DNA of 64,000 nucleotides from a bacterium (GCA_030622545.1 JAUXGA010000001.1:62001-126000), one strand, 5' to 3'. Positions 52,539 to 61,118 are shown, numbered from the stretch's first letter. The notes: a model not told the origin generated them from the letters alone. A program made the numbers and translations.

Positions 52539-54293
52539 ATGGAAAAAGTGTCCATAACCATTGACGGGAAGCCCATCGAAGTTGAAGAGGGAAGCTATGT
52601 CCTCCAAGCTGCGGAGGAATTGGGGATTAAAATCCCGACACTCTGCTACTATGAGCATATGACTCCCTACGCGGCGTGCCGAATCTGCTCCGTAGAAGCG
52701 CGGGACGGAAAAGGCTGGACAAAAATCGTAACCGCCTGTAACTATCCCGCATGGGATGGCCTGCAAATTTTCACGGACACACCGCGGGTAATCACCGCAC
52801 GCAAAGTCAACCTCGAAATGCTCATGAGCCATTGTGCCCCTGCTCCCGTGCTGCAAGAGCTCGCCGACGAACTCGGCGTCAAAGAGCCGCGCTGGGGCAT
52901 CGGCACAGACACCTGCATTATGTGCGGTCTCTGCGTGCGTATCTGTGACGAGGTAGTCGGCGCTCACGCTCTCACATTCAGCAGCCGCGGGATTGACCGT
53001 GAAGTCTCGACTCCGTTCAAACTTGAAAGCGAGGACTGCATTCTCTGTGGAGCATGTGCACGCTACTGTCCCACGGGGCATATCAGAATGACGGATACCA
53101 ATGGCCGGATACTACATTCGGAGCTTACACTCGGACCCAACACAGCGATATCGATTCCATTCCGGCAGGCAATTCCCAACGCCCCGCGCATTGACCCAGA
53201 TTATTGCATCCACATGGCAACCGGCGGCTGCAAGCTGTGCTCCAAAGTTTGCCCCAAGGAATGCATCAACTATGAGGACAAGGACGAATTCGAAGAGCTC
53301 GAGATTGGTGCCATCATTATCGCCACGGGGTTCCAGGACTTTGACCCCACCCCTATGCAGCAATTCGGATACGGCAAGTATCCGAATGTTCTTAGCTCCA
53401 TAGAATTCGAGCAGATGAATAATGCGGCCAGTCCCACGGATGGGAAAATTCTAATGGAAAACGGCGAGGAGCCGCGTTCTATTGCTATTCTGCATTGCAT
53501 TGGTAGCCGCGACGAAGACCACCATAAGTACTGCAGCCGCGTCTGCTGTATGTATGCCCTCAAATTCGCCCATCTGGTCAAGGAAAAGACCAACGCTGAA
53601 GTGTACCAACTCTACATCGATATGCGCACCTTTGGCAAGGGCTACGAGGAGTTTTATCAGCGAATCCTTACGGAAGGAGTGAATGTCATTCGGGGCAAGG
53701 GTGGCGAGATCGTTCCCGCTCCGCCTGAATACAGCAGTGAAGGCAATCTCCTAGTGCGATGCGAAGATACGCTGATTGGTAAATTCCGCGAAATTCCGGT
53801 GGACATGGTGATTTTATGCACCGCCCTTGAAGCCCGGGGCGATGCAGAGGACATTGCCCGGAAGTTCAACATCTCGACGGGAGCAGACGGCTGGTTCATC
53901 GAGGCTCACCCGAAATTGGCTCCGGTATCCACGACCACCGAAGGAGTTTTTCTGGCTGGCGTATGTCAGGGACCGAAAGATATTCCTGATACGGTGGCAC
54001 AAGGCACCGCCGCCGCGGCTCATTCGATAAGGCTGCTTAATATGGGTGAGGTCTTGATGGATGCTGCCTACGCCGAAATCGTGGAGGAATTCTGCAGCGG
54101 CTGCCGCATCTGCAACGGCTTGTGCCCATACAACGCGATTACCTTTGACGAAGAGAAAAAAGTGAGTGAAATAAACTCGGCGCTTTGCAAGGCGTGCGGA
54201 ACATGCGTGGCTGCCTGTCCGACCGGTGCCATCAAGGCTCGCCATTTCACGGACGACCAGATTTACGCACAAATTGAGGGGATTCTGGCATGA
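52539..54293 (+). CDS. hdrA: Fusion of HoxU/NuoG-type N-terminus with the C-terminal half of HdrA
   Basis: From the ATG at 52539 (TTAGGAG upstream) the protein is 584 residues. Residues 1-190 resemble the N-terminal part of NuoG/HoxU: a [2Fe-2S] site (C36, C47, C50, C67) and two [4Fe-4S] sites (C126-C136; C167-C177). The usual histidine-cysteine cluster motif is missing; its place reads LMSHCAPAPVLQ. From about residue 200 the sequence turns into HdrA: IPFRQAIPNAPRIDPDYC, GAIIIATGFQDFDPT, CIGSRDEDHHKYCSRVCCMY, FGKGYEEFYQR, a flavin-binding end with GPKDIPDTVAQGTAAA, and two ferredoxin sites (CSGCRICNGLCP; CKACGTCVAACP). It supplies what the gene at 49035 lacks. Confidence 0.9.
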   Translation: MEKVSITIDGKPIEVEEGSYVLQAAEELGIKIPTLCYYEHMTPYAACRICSVEARDGKGWTKIVTACNYPAWDGLQIFTDTPRVITARKVNLEMLMSHCAPAPVLQELADELGVKEPRWGIGTDTCIMCGLCVRICDEVVGAHALTFSSRGIDREVSTPFKLESEDCILCGACARYCPTGHIRMTDTNGRILHSELTLGPNTAISIPFRQAIPNAPRIDPDYCIHMATGGCKLCSKVCPKECINYEDKDEFEELEIGAIIIATGFQDFDPTPMQQFGYGKYPNVLSSIEFEQMNNAASPTDGKILMENGEEPRSIAILHCIGSRDEDHHKYCSRVCCMYALKFAHLVKEKTNAEVYQLYIDMRTFGKGYEEFYQRILTEGVNVIRGKGGEIVPAPPEYSSEGNLLVRCEDTLIGKFREIPVDMVILCTALEARGDAEDIARKFNISTGADGWFIEAHPKLAPVSTTTEGVFLAGVCQGPKDIPDTVAQGTAAAAHSIRLLNMGEVLMDAAYAEIVEEFCSGCRICNGLCPYNAITFDEEKKVSEINSALCKACGTCVAACPTGAIKARHFTDDQIYAQIEGILA

Positions 54294-54787
54294 CGAATTT
54301 CGAACCGAAAATCCTCGGTATTCTCTGCAATTGGTGCAGTTACACGGGTGCAGACCTCGCGGGAACCGCCCGCATGAAATATCCTGCCAACATGAGAAGC
54401 GTGCGGGTGATGTGCAGCGGTCGAGTGGACCCGGGGTTCATCTTCGACGCACTGCGCGCGGGTGCCGACGGCGTGCTGGTGTGCGGCTGCCATCCCGGCG
54501 ACTGTCACTACCATGAAGGCAATTACAAGTGTATGCGGCGCATCCCGCTGACGAAAATCCTGCTCGAAGACATGGGAATTGATCCCCGGCGACTTCGACT
54601 CGAATGGGTTTCCGCCAGCGAAGGCGCACGCTTTCAGCAGGTAGTCACCGAGTTTACAGAAGAACTTCGCGCTCTTGGCCCGCTCAAGCTACGTGAGCTA
54701 AACTTTGATCCTGACCATCCAGCCGGAGGCGATAACCATGTCGCCGTCGAGAGTGCAGCGCACGACGAACTTGAAGCGGGTCATTAG
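54290..54787 (+). CDS. mvhD: MvhD-like hydrogenase/Hdr linker subunit
   Basis: The 165-residue protein is a small [2Fe-2S] subunit that connects the hydrogenase to HdrA. The five conserved cysteines lie in LCNWCSYTGADLAG, VMCSGRVDP and VCGCHPGDCHY. About fifty residues of C-terminal extension, rich in His, Asp and Glu, follow the usual end. ATGA overlap with the fusion gene upstream and a short gap to mvhG downstream place it exactly between the HdrA-type and hydrogenase parts, as in Mvh-Hdr complexes of methanogens. Confidence 0.92.
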   Translation: MTNFEPKILGILCNWCSYTGADLAGTARMKYPANMRSVRVMCSGRVDPGFIFDALRAGADGVLVCGCHPGDCHYHEGNYKCMRRIPLTKILLEDMGIDPRRLRLEWVSASEGARFQQVVTEFTEELRALGPLKLRELNFDPDHPAGGDNHVAVESAAHDELEAGH

Positions 54788-54795
54788 GAGAAATC

Positions 54796-55767
54796 ATGGC
54801 GAAACCAAAACTTGCCATATATTGGGCAGCATCTTGTGGCGGATGTGATATCGCCATCCTCGACATCGAGGAGAAAATCCTCGATGTGGCCGAATTCTTT
54901 GACCTCGTTTTCTGGCCGTGCGCGATGGACTTCAAGTATGCCGATGTGGAAGCGATGGAAGATAAATCTATCACCCTCACGCTGTTTAATGGAGCTATTC
55001 GCAGCGATGAGAATTACCGCATCGCGCAGCTCCTGCGTAAAAAATCTGTTGTCCTGTGTGCCTTTGGAAGCTGTGCCTCCGAAGGTTGCATACCCGGTTT
55101 GGCCAACCTGTGTAATCTTGACTCCATTCTCGACTATGCGTATATTAAATCTCCATCAGTGAACAACTCGAATAAGATTATACCGCAGACAAAGACAAAA
55201 GTGCCCGAAGGAGAACTCACTATACCCCGATTGTGGAACACCGTGCGCACGTTGCCGCAAGTGGTGGATGTTGACTACATTATCCCCGGTTGCCCGCCGC
55301 AGTCCGATCAGATTATCGAGGTGCTTACCACTATCATTGATATTCTGAAAAATGATAAACCTCTACCTGAAAAAGGAACCGTCTTAGGGGCCACGGACAA
55401 GAGCGTTTGTGATGAGTGTACGCGTGAGCGTGATATAAAGAAGATTACCAAATTTATTCGTCCCTATGAAATCATCCCAGATCCCGATCTCTGTCTCCTT
55501 GAGCAAGGGATTGTATGTCTCGGCCCGGCGACTCGTTCGGGGTGCGGAGCCAAATGCGTATTGGCTGGTGCGCCCTGCCGCGGCTGTTATGGCAAGCCGC
55601 AGAATATACGCGACCAAGGCGCGAAGATGATTTCGGCGCTGGCCAGTGTGATTGATTCCACCGACCCCGAAGAAATCGAACGGATTATCCGTACAGTGCC
55701 CGACCCGATAGGGACATTCTACCGATTTTCACTGGCTGATTCTATGCTGAGGAGGGTGCAAATATGA
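54796..55767 (+). CDS. mvhG: Group 3c-type [NiFe] hydrogenase small subunit
   Basis: The 323-residue subunit carries the iron-sulfur chain from the [NiFe] site. The proximal-cluster cysteines appear in WAASCGGCDIAI, FGSCASEG and IPGCPPQ; further cluster ligands in VCDECTRERD, DLCLLEQGIVCLGP, SGCGAKC and CRGCYG. No twin-arginine signal or membrane anchor, so it is cytoplasmic, as in F420-non-reducing (Mvh) hydrogenases. It overlaps the large subunit by four bases. Confidence 0.93.
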   Translation: MAKPKLAIYWAASCGGCDIAILDIEEKILDVAEFFDLVFWPCAMDFKYADVEAMEDKSITLTLFNGAIRSDENYRIAQLLRKKSVVLCAFGSCASEGCIPGLANLCNLDSILDYAYIKSPSVNNSNKIIPQTKTKVPEGELTIPRLWNTVRTLPQVVDVDYIIPGCPPQSDQIIEVLTTIIDILKNDKPLPEKGTVLGATDKSVCDECTRERDIKKITKFIRPYEIIPDPDLCLLEQGIVCLGPATRSGCGAKCVLAGAPCRGCYGKPQNIRDQGAKMISALASVIDSTDPEEIERIIRTVPDPIGTFYRFSLADSMLRRVQI

Positions 55768-57248
55768 AAAGCATTGTGATTGATCCTATCACCCGCCTCG
55801 AAGGTCACGGGAAAATCCACCTGTTCATAAAGGACGACGGTGAGCTGGCCAATTGTTATTTTCAAGTGCCTGAATTACGTGGGTTTGAAGCTTTCTGCGT
55901 GGGGCGGCCAGTTGAGGAGCTATGCCGTATCACCACTCGTATCTGTGGTGTTTGTCCGGATGCTCACCACATGGCGTCTGCCAAGGCTATTGATGCGGTG
56001 TTCGGCGCAGAGATTCCCTCGGCGGCTCATAAACTGCGCAACCTTCTGTACAACGGGTTCTACGCCAGCGACCATACCGCTCACTTTTACGTTCTTGCCG
56101 GTCCGGATTTCATTTGCGGGCCTGATGCACCTCCGGGCGAACGCAACATCCTCGGGGTTATCGCCAAGGTTGGTCTTGATGCGGGAAAAAAGGTGATTGC
56201 TCAGCGTGCGAACGGCCAGCGCGTTATTGAGATTATCGGCGGAAAAAAGGTTCATCCCGTAACCGCACTCCCCGGTGGTATGTCTAAGCGCATCTCGAAA
56301 GAAGAACAGGAAGAGCTCATCAAGATCGGCGAAAACATGGTCGAGTTCGCCAAGTTCTCTATCCAAATAGTGAACGATGTTGTACTGGCGAATGAAGAGT
56401 ATGTAGATATGATTCTCTCTGATACCTACGCTCATAAAACTTACAACATAGGCCTCGTGGATGAGAACAACAAAGTGAACTTCTACGATGGCAAAGTGCG
56501 CGTTACGGATCCCGACGGGAAAGAACACTGTAAGTACGAACCAAAAGATTATCTCGAGTATCTGGCCGAACATGTAGAGCCTTACAGCTATCTCAAATAT
56601 CCTTACCTCAAGAAGGTCGGCTGGAAAGGTTTTGTGGATGGGGTGGATTCTGGTGTGTTCAAAGCCACGCCGCTGTCCCGGTTGAATGTGTCCGACGGCA
56701 TGGCGACTCCGCTGGCGCAAGCCGAATACGAACGCTTTTATGAAACGCTCGCGGGGGACAGCAGCGGTAAAACTCCCGTTCATGGCACGCTGGCCACTCA
56801 CTGGGCCCGCGTGGTCGAATTGGTTTACTCATGCGAAGCGGTGTTAGAGCTGGCCAAGGACGATGAGATTACATCAGACCATATATTTGATCCTCCGAAA
56901 GGCATCGTCGGTGAGGGAGTGGGCGTCGTGGAGGCTCCGCGCGGGAACTTGACCCATCATTACAAGACTGACGAGAACGGCATCGTCACCGAGGCTAACC
57001 TTATCGTGGGAACAACTAATAACAACGCAGCCATCTCGATGTCCATTAAGCGGGCTGCGGAGGGTTTGATTAAGAAGGGTACTGAAATAACTCAAGGAAC
57101 CTTAAACCGGATCGAGATGGCGTTCCGCGCCTACGACCCATGCTTTGGCTGCGCCACTCACTCGCTGGCCGGTGAAATGCCCCTTGAGGTTATTGTGCAC
57201 GATGCTGAAAGCGGTGAAGTCATCCAAACGGCACAACAGAATTGCTGA
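55764..57248 (+). CDS. mvhA: Group 3c-type [NiFe] hydrogenase large subunit
   Basis: The 494-residue catalytic subunit splits or makes H2. Both metal-binding motifs are intact: RICGVCPDAHHMASAKAID near residue 58 and DPCFGCATH near residue 459. The sequence continues 28 residues beyond the histidine of CATH (to ...QTAQQNC); in most [NiFe] hydrogenases such a tail is cut off by a protease after nickel insertion, and a protease gene follows at once. The N-terminus (VIDPITRLEGHGKIHLFI) is standard. The call as group 3c rests on the Mvh-Hdr context and the lack of signals for export. Confidence 0.93.
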   Translation: MKSIVIDPITRLEGHGKIHLFIKDDGELANCYFQVPELRGFEAFCVGRPVEELCRITTRICGVCPDAHHMASAKAIDAVFGAEIPSAAHKLRNLLYNGFYASDHTAHFYVLAGPDFICGPDAPPGERNILGVIAKVGLDAGKKVIAQRANGQRVIEIIGGKKVHPVTALPGGMSKRISKEEQEELIKIGENMVEFAKFSIQIVNDVVLANEEYVDMILSDTYAHKTYNIGLVDENNKVNFYDGKVRVTDPDGKEHCKYEPKDYLEYLAEHVEPYSYLKYPYLKKVGWKGFVDGVDSGVFKATPLSRLNVSDGMATPLAQAEYERFYETLAGDSSGKTPVHGTLATHWARVVELVYSCEAVLELAKDDEITSDHIFDPPKGIVGEGVGVVEAPRGNLTHHYKTDENGIVTEANLIVGTTNNNAAISMSIKRAAEGLIKKGTEITQGTLNRIEMAFRAYDPCFGCATHSLAGEMPLEVIVHDAESGEVIQTAQQNC

Positions 57249-57736
57249 AACCTATTCTCATATTATGTCTCGGCAACGAGATTGTCAGCGATGATGGCTT
57301 CGGTGTAGAGATTGCGCGGCGGCTCACGGATGTAGGTAATATACCAGAATCCGTCGAAGTAGTTTTTGCGCCGATCGCAGGTTTTGCTCTCCTTGATCTA
57401 TTGGCGGGCCGCGCGAAAGTGCTTATTGTGGACACAATCCGCACAGGCAACGCCGCGCCGGGAACGCTGCATAAGTTTGCTGCTGGAGTTCTTACCCCGT
57501 CTAAAAACCTGACCACCAGCCATCAGATTAGTTTGCCCACTGCGCTGGAATTCGGGCGGCAGTTAGGATTGGATATGCCTGACGATATAGATGTGATTGC
57601 TGTGGAGGCAGAAGACCTCGAGACGGTGAGTGAACAGCTTACGCCCTCCGTTCAGGCGGCTGTGGACCAAGCGATACGATTCGTATGGGATTGGATATCA
57701 CGCAACGCCACAGAGGAGATTACTCATGCCAACTGA
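57242..57736 (+). CDS. Hydrogenase maturation protease (HycI/HoxW family)
   Basis: The 164-residue protease removes the C-terminal tail of the large subunit. It has the family opening LILCLGNEIVSDDGFGVEIA with the nickel-sensing acidic residue, the second acidic ligand in VLIVDTIRTG, and the HQIS-type histidine (TTSHQISLPTAL). The start is a TTG at 57242 that overlaps the mvhA stop. It lies directly after its probable substrate gene, and the DnaJ-type zinc protein begins 11 bases before its end. Confidence 0.9.
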   Translation: MLKPILILCLGNEIVSDDGFGVEIARRLTDVGNIPESVEVVFAPIAGFALLDLLAGRAKVLIVDTIRTGNAAPGTLHKFAAGVLTPSKNLTTSHQISLPTALEFGRQLGLDMPDDIDVIAVEAEDLETVSEQLTPSVQAAVDQAIRFVWDWISRNATEEITHAN

Positions 57737-58031
57737 GAGAAAACGGGAACCATCCACGGGCGAACCCAAAACCTGCCCCGAGTGCAATGGTCGGGGTTGG
57801 ACGGATAACCTCTGCATCACCGAAGAACGCGCTCACCGATGCAGCTACTGTGATGGCAAAGGATTCGATGCGGCTGGAAAGGAATGCTACGCCTGCAGAG
57901 GCACAGGACTGATTGAAGTGCGCCGGGAGGACAAGAGTCCGTGTCCACTATGTCAGGGCGCTGGAGTCTATCCTGTTCCTGAATCCATGACGATAGAACA
58001 ATTCGCGTTTCATCCCGGTAAAAAAGTATAG
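57726..58031 (+). CDS. Stand-alone DnaJ-type zinc-finger protein (no J domain)
   Basis: From the ATG at 57726 the protein is 101 residues and contains four CxxCxGxG repeats: CPECNGRGW, CSYCDGKGF, CYACRGTGL and CPLCQGAGV. That is a complete DnaJ/Hsp40 cysteine-rich zinc-finger domain, binding two zinc ions, without the J domain or client-binding domains. It overlaps the protease gene by 11 bases and is followed by a nickel-permease-like gene, so it is embedded in the hydrogenase maturation block. I infer a chaperone or thiol-redox role in handling the unfolded large subunit or a metal donor. The function is not established. Confidence 0.8.
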   Translation: MPTERKREPSTGEPKTCPECNGRGWTDNLCITEERAHRCSYCDGKGFDAAGKECYACRGTGLIEVRREDKSPCPLCQGAGVYPVPESMTIEQFAFHPGKKV

Positions 58032-58048
58032 CTTTACTCTGGAGAAGC

Positions 58049-58699
58049 ATGTCAACTGAACTTTCTTTACTACTCGGGGCGGCCGCCACTCTGGGCTTTG
58101 TCCATACGGTGCTTGGCCCTGATCATTATGTGCCATTCATCGCGATGGCGCGAGCTCGCCGGTGGTCTTCTCGCCATGCGTTGTGGATTACTTTCTTGTG
58201 TGGGGTAGCTCATGTGCTGGGTTCGGCGTTGATTGGAGCTGCTGGCTTGTTGTTCGGCATCAAGGTACTCAAGCTCGAAATATTTGAGTCGGCACGAGGT
58301 AATATCGCCGGATGGTTGCTGCTTGGCTTTGGGCTGGCTTATATGATTTGGGGAATTCGCCGCGCCGCCCGCCAAAGCGCACCTGCATTGAGCAAGTTTA
58401 AAGAGCAGGCTAAGGATGGAAACATCATACCTTGGATTCTCTTTACAGTCTTTATATTTGGCCCTTGCGAGCCGCTGATTCCTGTGCTGATGTATCCCGC
58501 GGCCACAGCTAATGTGCCATGCTTGCTGGCTGTCATCGCTACCTTCGGTCTTTTTACTGTGGGCACGATGATGGCTCTCGTCTATGTCGCACAGCGCGGA
58601 TTGGCTGTATTGCCAGTACGCACCACCGCACGCTACTCCCATGCGCTGGCGGGATTCATGATAGCAGCATGCGGAGCGGGAATCCAGTTCGGTCTATAG
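58049..58699 (+). CDS. UreH/NicO-like membrane protein, probable nickel permease
   Basis: The 216-residue protein has six predicted membrane helices. The first helix carries HTVLGPDH, an H-x4-D-H pattern like that needed for nickel binding in NiCoT and NicO/UreH permeases, and helix 2 has GVAHVLGS with another histidine. FIFGPCEPLIPVLMYPA is typical of the UreH-like group within the TauE/SafE-related families. GGAG precedes the ATG. Position between the hydrogenase protease and hypF supports nickel supply for the [NiFe] site. A sulfite or other anion exporter of the same superfamily cannot be excluded. Confidence 0.7.
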   Translation: MSTELSLLLGAAATLGFVHTVLGPDHYVPFIAMARARRWSSRHALWITFLCGVAHVLGSALIGAAGLLFGIKVLKLEIFESARGNIAGWLLLGFGLAYMIWGIRRAARQSAPALSKFKEQAKDGNIIPWILFTVFIFGPCEPLIPVLMYPAATANVPCLLAVIATFGLFTVGTMMALVYVAQRGLAVLPVRTTARYSHALAGFMIAACGAGIQFGL

Positions 58700-58799
58700 T
58701 TCTTGCTGCTGCTGTAAGATAGAAATTGGCCGATTCTTGCTTGAATGTACTGAGGTCGCCCGGGCCTTCGAGAGTGAAGTTCAGGGCGATATTTTTATT

Positions 58800-61115
58800 A
58801 TGTCTGCAATGATTCGACACGTGGCAATCCATGTATTCGGCACGGTGCAGGGCGTGGGATTCCGTCCTTTCATCTATAACCTTGCTGGTCTGCATGGACT
58901 ATCGGGAACAGTACTGAACAACAACTGTGGAGTACACATCCGCGCACAGGGTCCCGCGGATCGTCTTCAGGCGTTTGTCGAAGCTGTTCGCTACGCTGCT
59001 CCCACCGCAGCCCGTGTGGAAGACCTGCAGACGACATCGTTGCCTCTGGCGCCGTATGTGGATTTTCGCATTCTTCCCAGTGAAGCCGAAAGCGATGGTT
59101 TCACGCTGATACCGCCTGACCTTGCTCTTTGCGACGATTGCCGGCGCGAACTGAACGAGCAAGAGGATCGCCGCTTTGCCTATCCGTTTATTAATTGCAT
59201 CCAGTGCGGCCCGCGTTTCACCATTGTTCGCACCCTGCCCTACGACCGCCCGCAGACAACCATGAATGTGTTTGCGATGTGCCCGGACTGTCGAGAAGAA
59301 TACGTAAGCCCGGCCAACCGACGCTATCACACACAGCCGGTGTGTTGTCGCGATTGCGGCCCTGAGCTGCGGTTCCTTAGTGCATCGTCCCATGAATGGG
59401 TACAAAAAGAGCAAGGTGAAACAGTAATCGCCCATTTAGTCGAAGCTCTGAAGGAACGGAAGATTGCGCTCATTCAAGGAATCGGCGGATTCCACCTCGC
59501 ATGCGATGCACGCGACGAAGAGCTTGTGCTCCAACTGCGACGGCGCAAACAACGCGATGAAAAGCCGTTCGCTGTGATGTTTCCCAGTGAACGCCATGTC
59601 CGAGAGAATTGCGAGGTTACTGAAGCCGAATTGGAACTTCTGCGCTCGTCACACGCACCCATTGTGCTGCTGAGAAAACGCGCAGGAAGTGTTGTAGCTT
59701 CGGCAGTAGCTCCTGAGAATCCCTTCATCGGCAGCATGCTTCCATACTCGCCGATTCACCTGCTTGTGCTCCGGGAGTTCGGTCATCCCCTCATCATGAC
59801 CAGCGCCAACCTGACCGATGAACCGATTGCTTATCAACTTGATGACGCACTGGTTAGACTACAAGGCGTGGCTGATGTAGCCCTTGTGCACAACCGTGAA
59901 ATCCACATCTTTGCCGATGATTCGGTGGCTCGCGTAATCAATGGTTCGCCGCGCATCTGGCGGCGGTCGCGCGGTTATGTCCCGCAACCTGTGAAGGTGT
60001 CGGAGCGTTTCCGCGTGCACACCCTCGCCTTCGGCCCACAACTCAAGAATACATTCTGCCTCGGTCGCGAAAAGATCGCGTTGCTCTCGCAACACCTGGG
60101 AGACATGGACACCGAGCAAGCCATCGAGGCTCAGCAGGCAGCCCTCAAGCATTTTCTTCACCTCTTCGATGCACAGGTAAAACTGGCGGCGTGCGACCTC
60201 CATCCCGACTATACGACTACGCGCATTGCAAAGGAGTGGTGCAACGCGCGTGGTATTCCCCTCATTCGCGTACAACACCATCACGCACATCTCGCAGCGT
60301 GTTTGGCTGAGAATGGAGAGAAGGATTCTGCCATCGGACTGTGCCTCGATGGCACAGGCTACGGCACCGATGGCGCCATCTGGGGCGGCGAGATTCTGGT
60401 CGGGGATGCTAACAGCTTTTCGCGAGCTGCGCACTTGCAGGAAGTTCCGTTGCTCGGAGGTGAGCAGGCGATTCGCCAGCCGTGGCGCATGGCGTTGGCA
60501 TGGCTGTATGAAGTCTTCGGAGAAAGCCTGTTCGACCTTCCGCTTCAGTTCATTCAATCGGTGTGTGCAGAGGTCGGCGAAAACGCCGTGAAAATGCTCC
60601 TGAATTCCGGCCTTGTTGCCAAAGCTTTTCCGTCCACATCCAGTCTCGGACGATTGTTCGACGCGGTCGCCGCGCTTCTATTCTTCGGTGTGCGTTCTCA
60701 ATATGAAGGACAGGCGGCCATGCAGCTCGAATGGCGGATGTCCACCACGCCTGAAAAGCCATATCCTTTCGGCATTCGCCCGTCGGACAGCCACTTCATC
60801 CTTTCACCTGAACCCATGTTCCACGCGCTGGTGGATGATCTTACCGCAGGAGTCCCCTCGGAAGTTATCTCACGACGGTTCCATGAAGGGGTTGTAGAAG
60901 GATTTGCTCGATTGTGTGAAATAGTCAGCGAGTCTACCGACCTTCATACAGTAGCGCTAAGCGGGGGATGTTTTCAAAACGCGTTCTTGGAATCCATTCT
61001 AACTGAGAGACTATCTGCACGAGGATTTCGCGTGTTGACACATCATCATGTGCCCACCAATGATGGCGGTGTGGCTCTCGGTCAAGCAGTCGTAGCCAAT
61101 ACACAAGGAGACTAA
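58800..61115 (+). CDS. hypF: Carbamoyltransferase HypF
   Basis: HypF makes the thiocarboxamide on HypE that becomes the cyanide ligands of the [NiFe] site. The 771-residue protein has, in order, an acylphosphatase domain (IHVFGTVQGVGFRPFIYNLA), two zinc-finger units (CDDCRRELNEQEDRRFAYPF...CIQCGPR; CPDCREEY...CCRDCGPE), a YrdC-like domain (KRKQRDEKPFAVMF-type block, MTSANLTDEPI) and the carbamoyl-transfer domain with HHAHLAACLAENG and LCLDGTGYGTDGAIWGGE. Start at ATG 58800 or 58809. HypC follows after three bases. Confidence 0.96.
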   Translation: MSAMIRHVAIHVFGTVQGVGFRPFIYNLAGLHGLSGTVLNNNCGVHIRAQGPADRLQAFVEAVRYAAPTAARVEDLQTTSLPLAPYVDFRILPSEAESDGFTLIPPDLALCDDCRRELNEQEDRRFAYPFINCIQCGPRFTIVRTLPYDRPQTTMNVFAMCPDCREEYVSPANRRYHTQPVCCRDCGPELRFLSASSHEWVQKEQGETVIAHLVEALKERKIALIQGIGGFHLACDARDEELVLQLRRRKQRDEKPFAVMFPSERHVRENCEVTEAELELLRSSHAPIVLLRKRAGSVVASAVAPENPFIGSMLPYSPIHLLVLREFGHPLIMTSANLTDEPIAYQLDDALVRLQGVADVALVHNREIHIFADDSVARVINGSPRIWRRSRGYVPQPVKVSERFRVHTLAFGPQLKNTFCLGREKIALLSQHLGDMDTEQAIEAQQAALKHFLHLFDAQVKLAACDLHPDYTTTRIAKEWCNARGIPLIRVQHHHAHLAACLAENGEKDSAIGLCLDGTGYGTDGAIWGGEILVGDANSFSRAAHLQEVPLLGGEQAIRQPWRMALAWLYEVFGESLFDLPLQFIQSVCAEVGENAVKMLLNSGLVAKAFPSTSSLGRLFDAVAALLFFGVRSQYEGQAAMQLEWRMSTTPEKPYPFGIRPSDSHFILSPEPMFHALVDDLTAGVPSEVISRRFHEGVVEGFARLCEIVSESTDLHTVALSGGCFQNAFLESILTERLSARGFRVLTHHHVPTNDGGVALGQAVVANTQGD

Positions 61116-61118
61116 ACT

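Noticed and set aside
47558-54293. Respiratory complex I
   Set aside because: NuoE-, NuoF- and NuoG-like parts are present, but there are no membrane subunits, and the genes are interleaved with hdr and hydrogenase genes.
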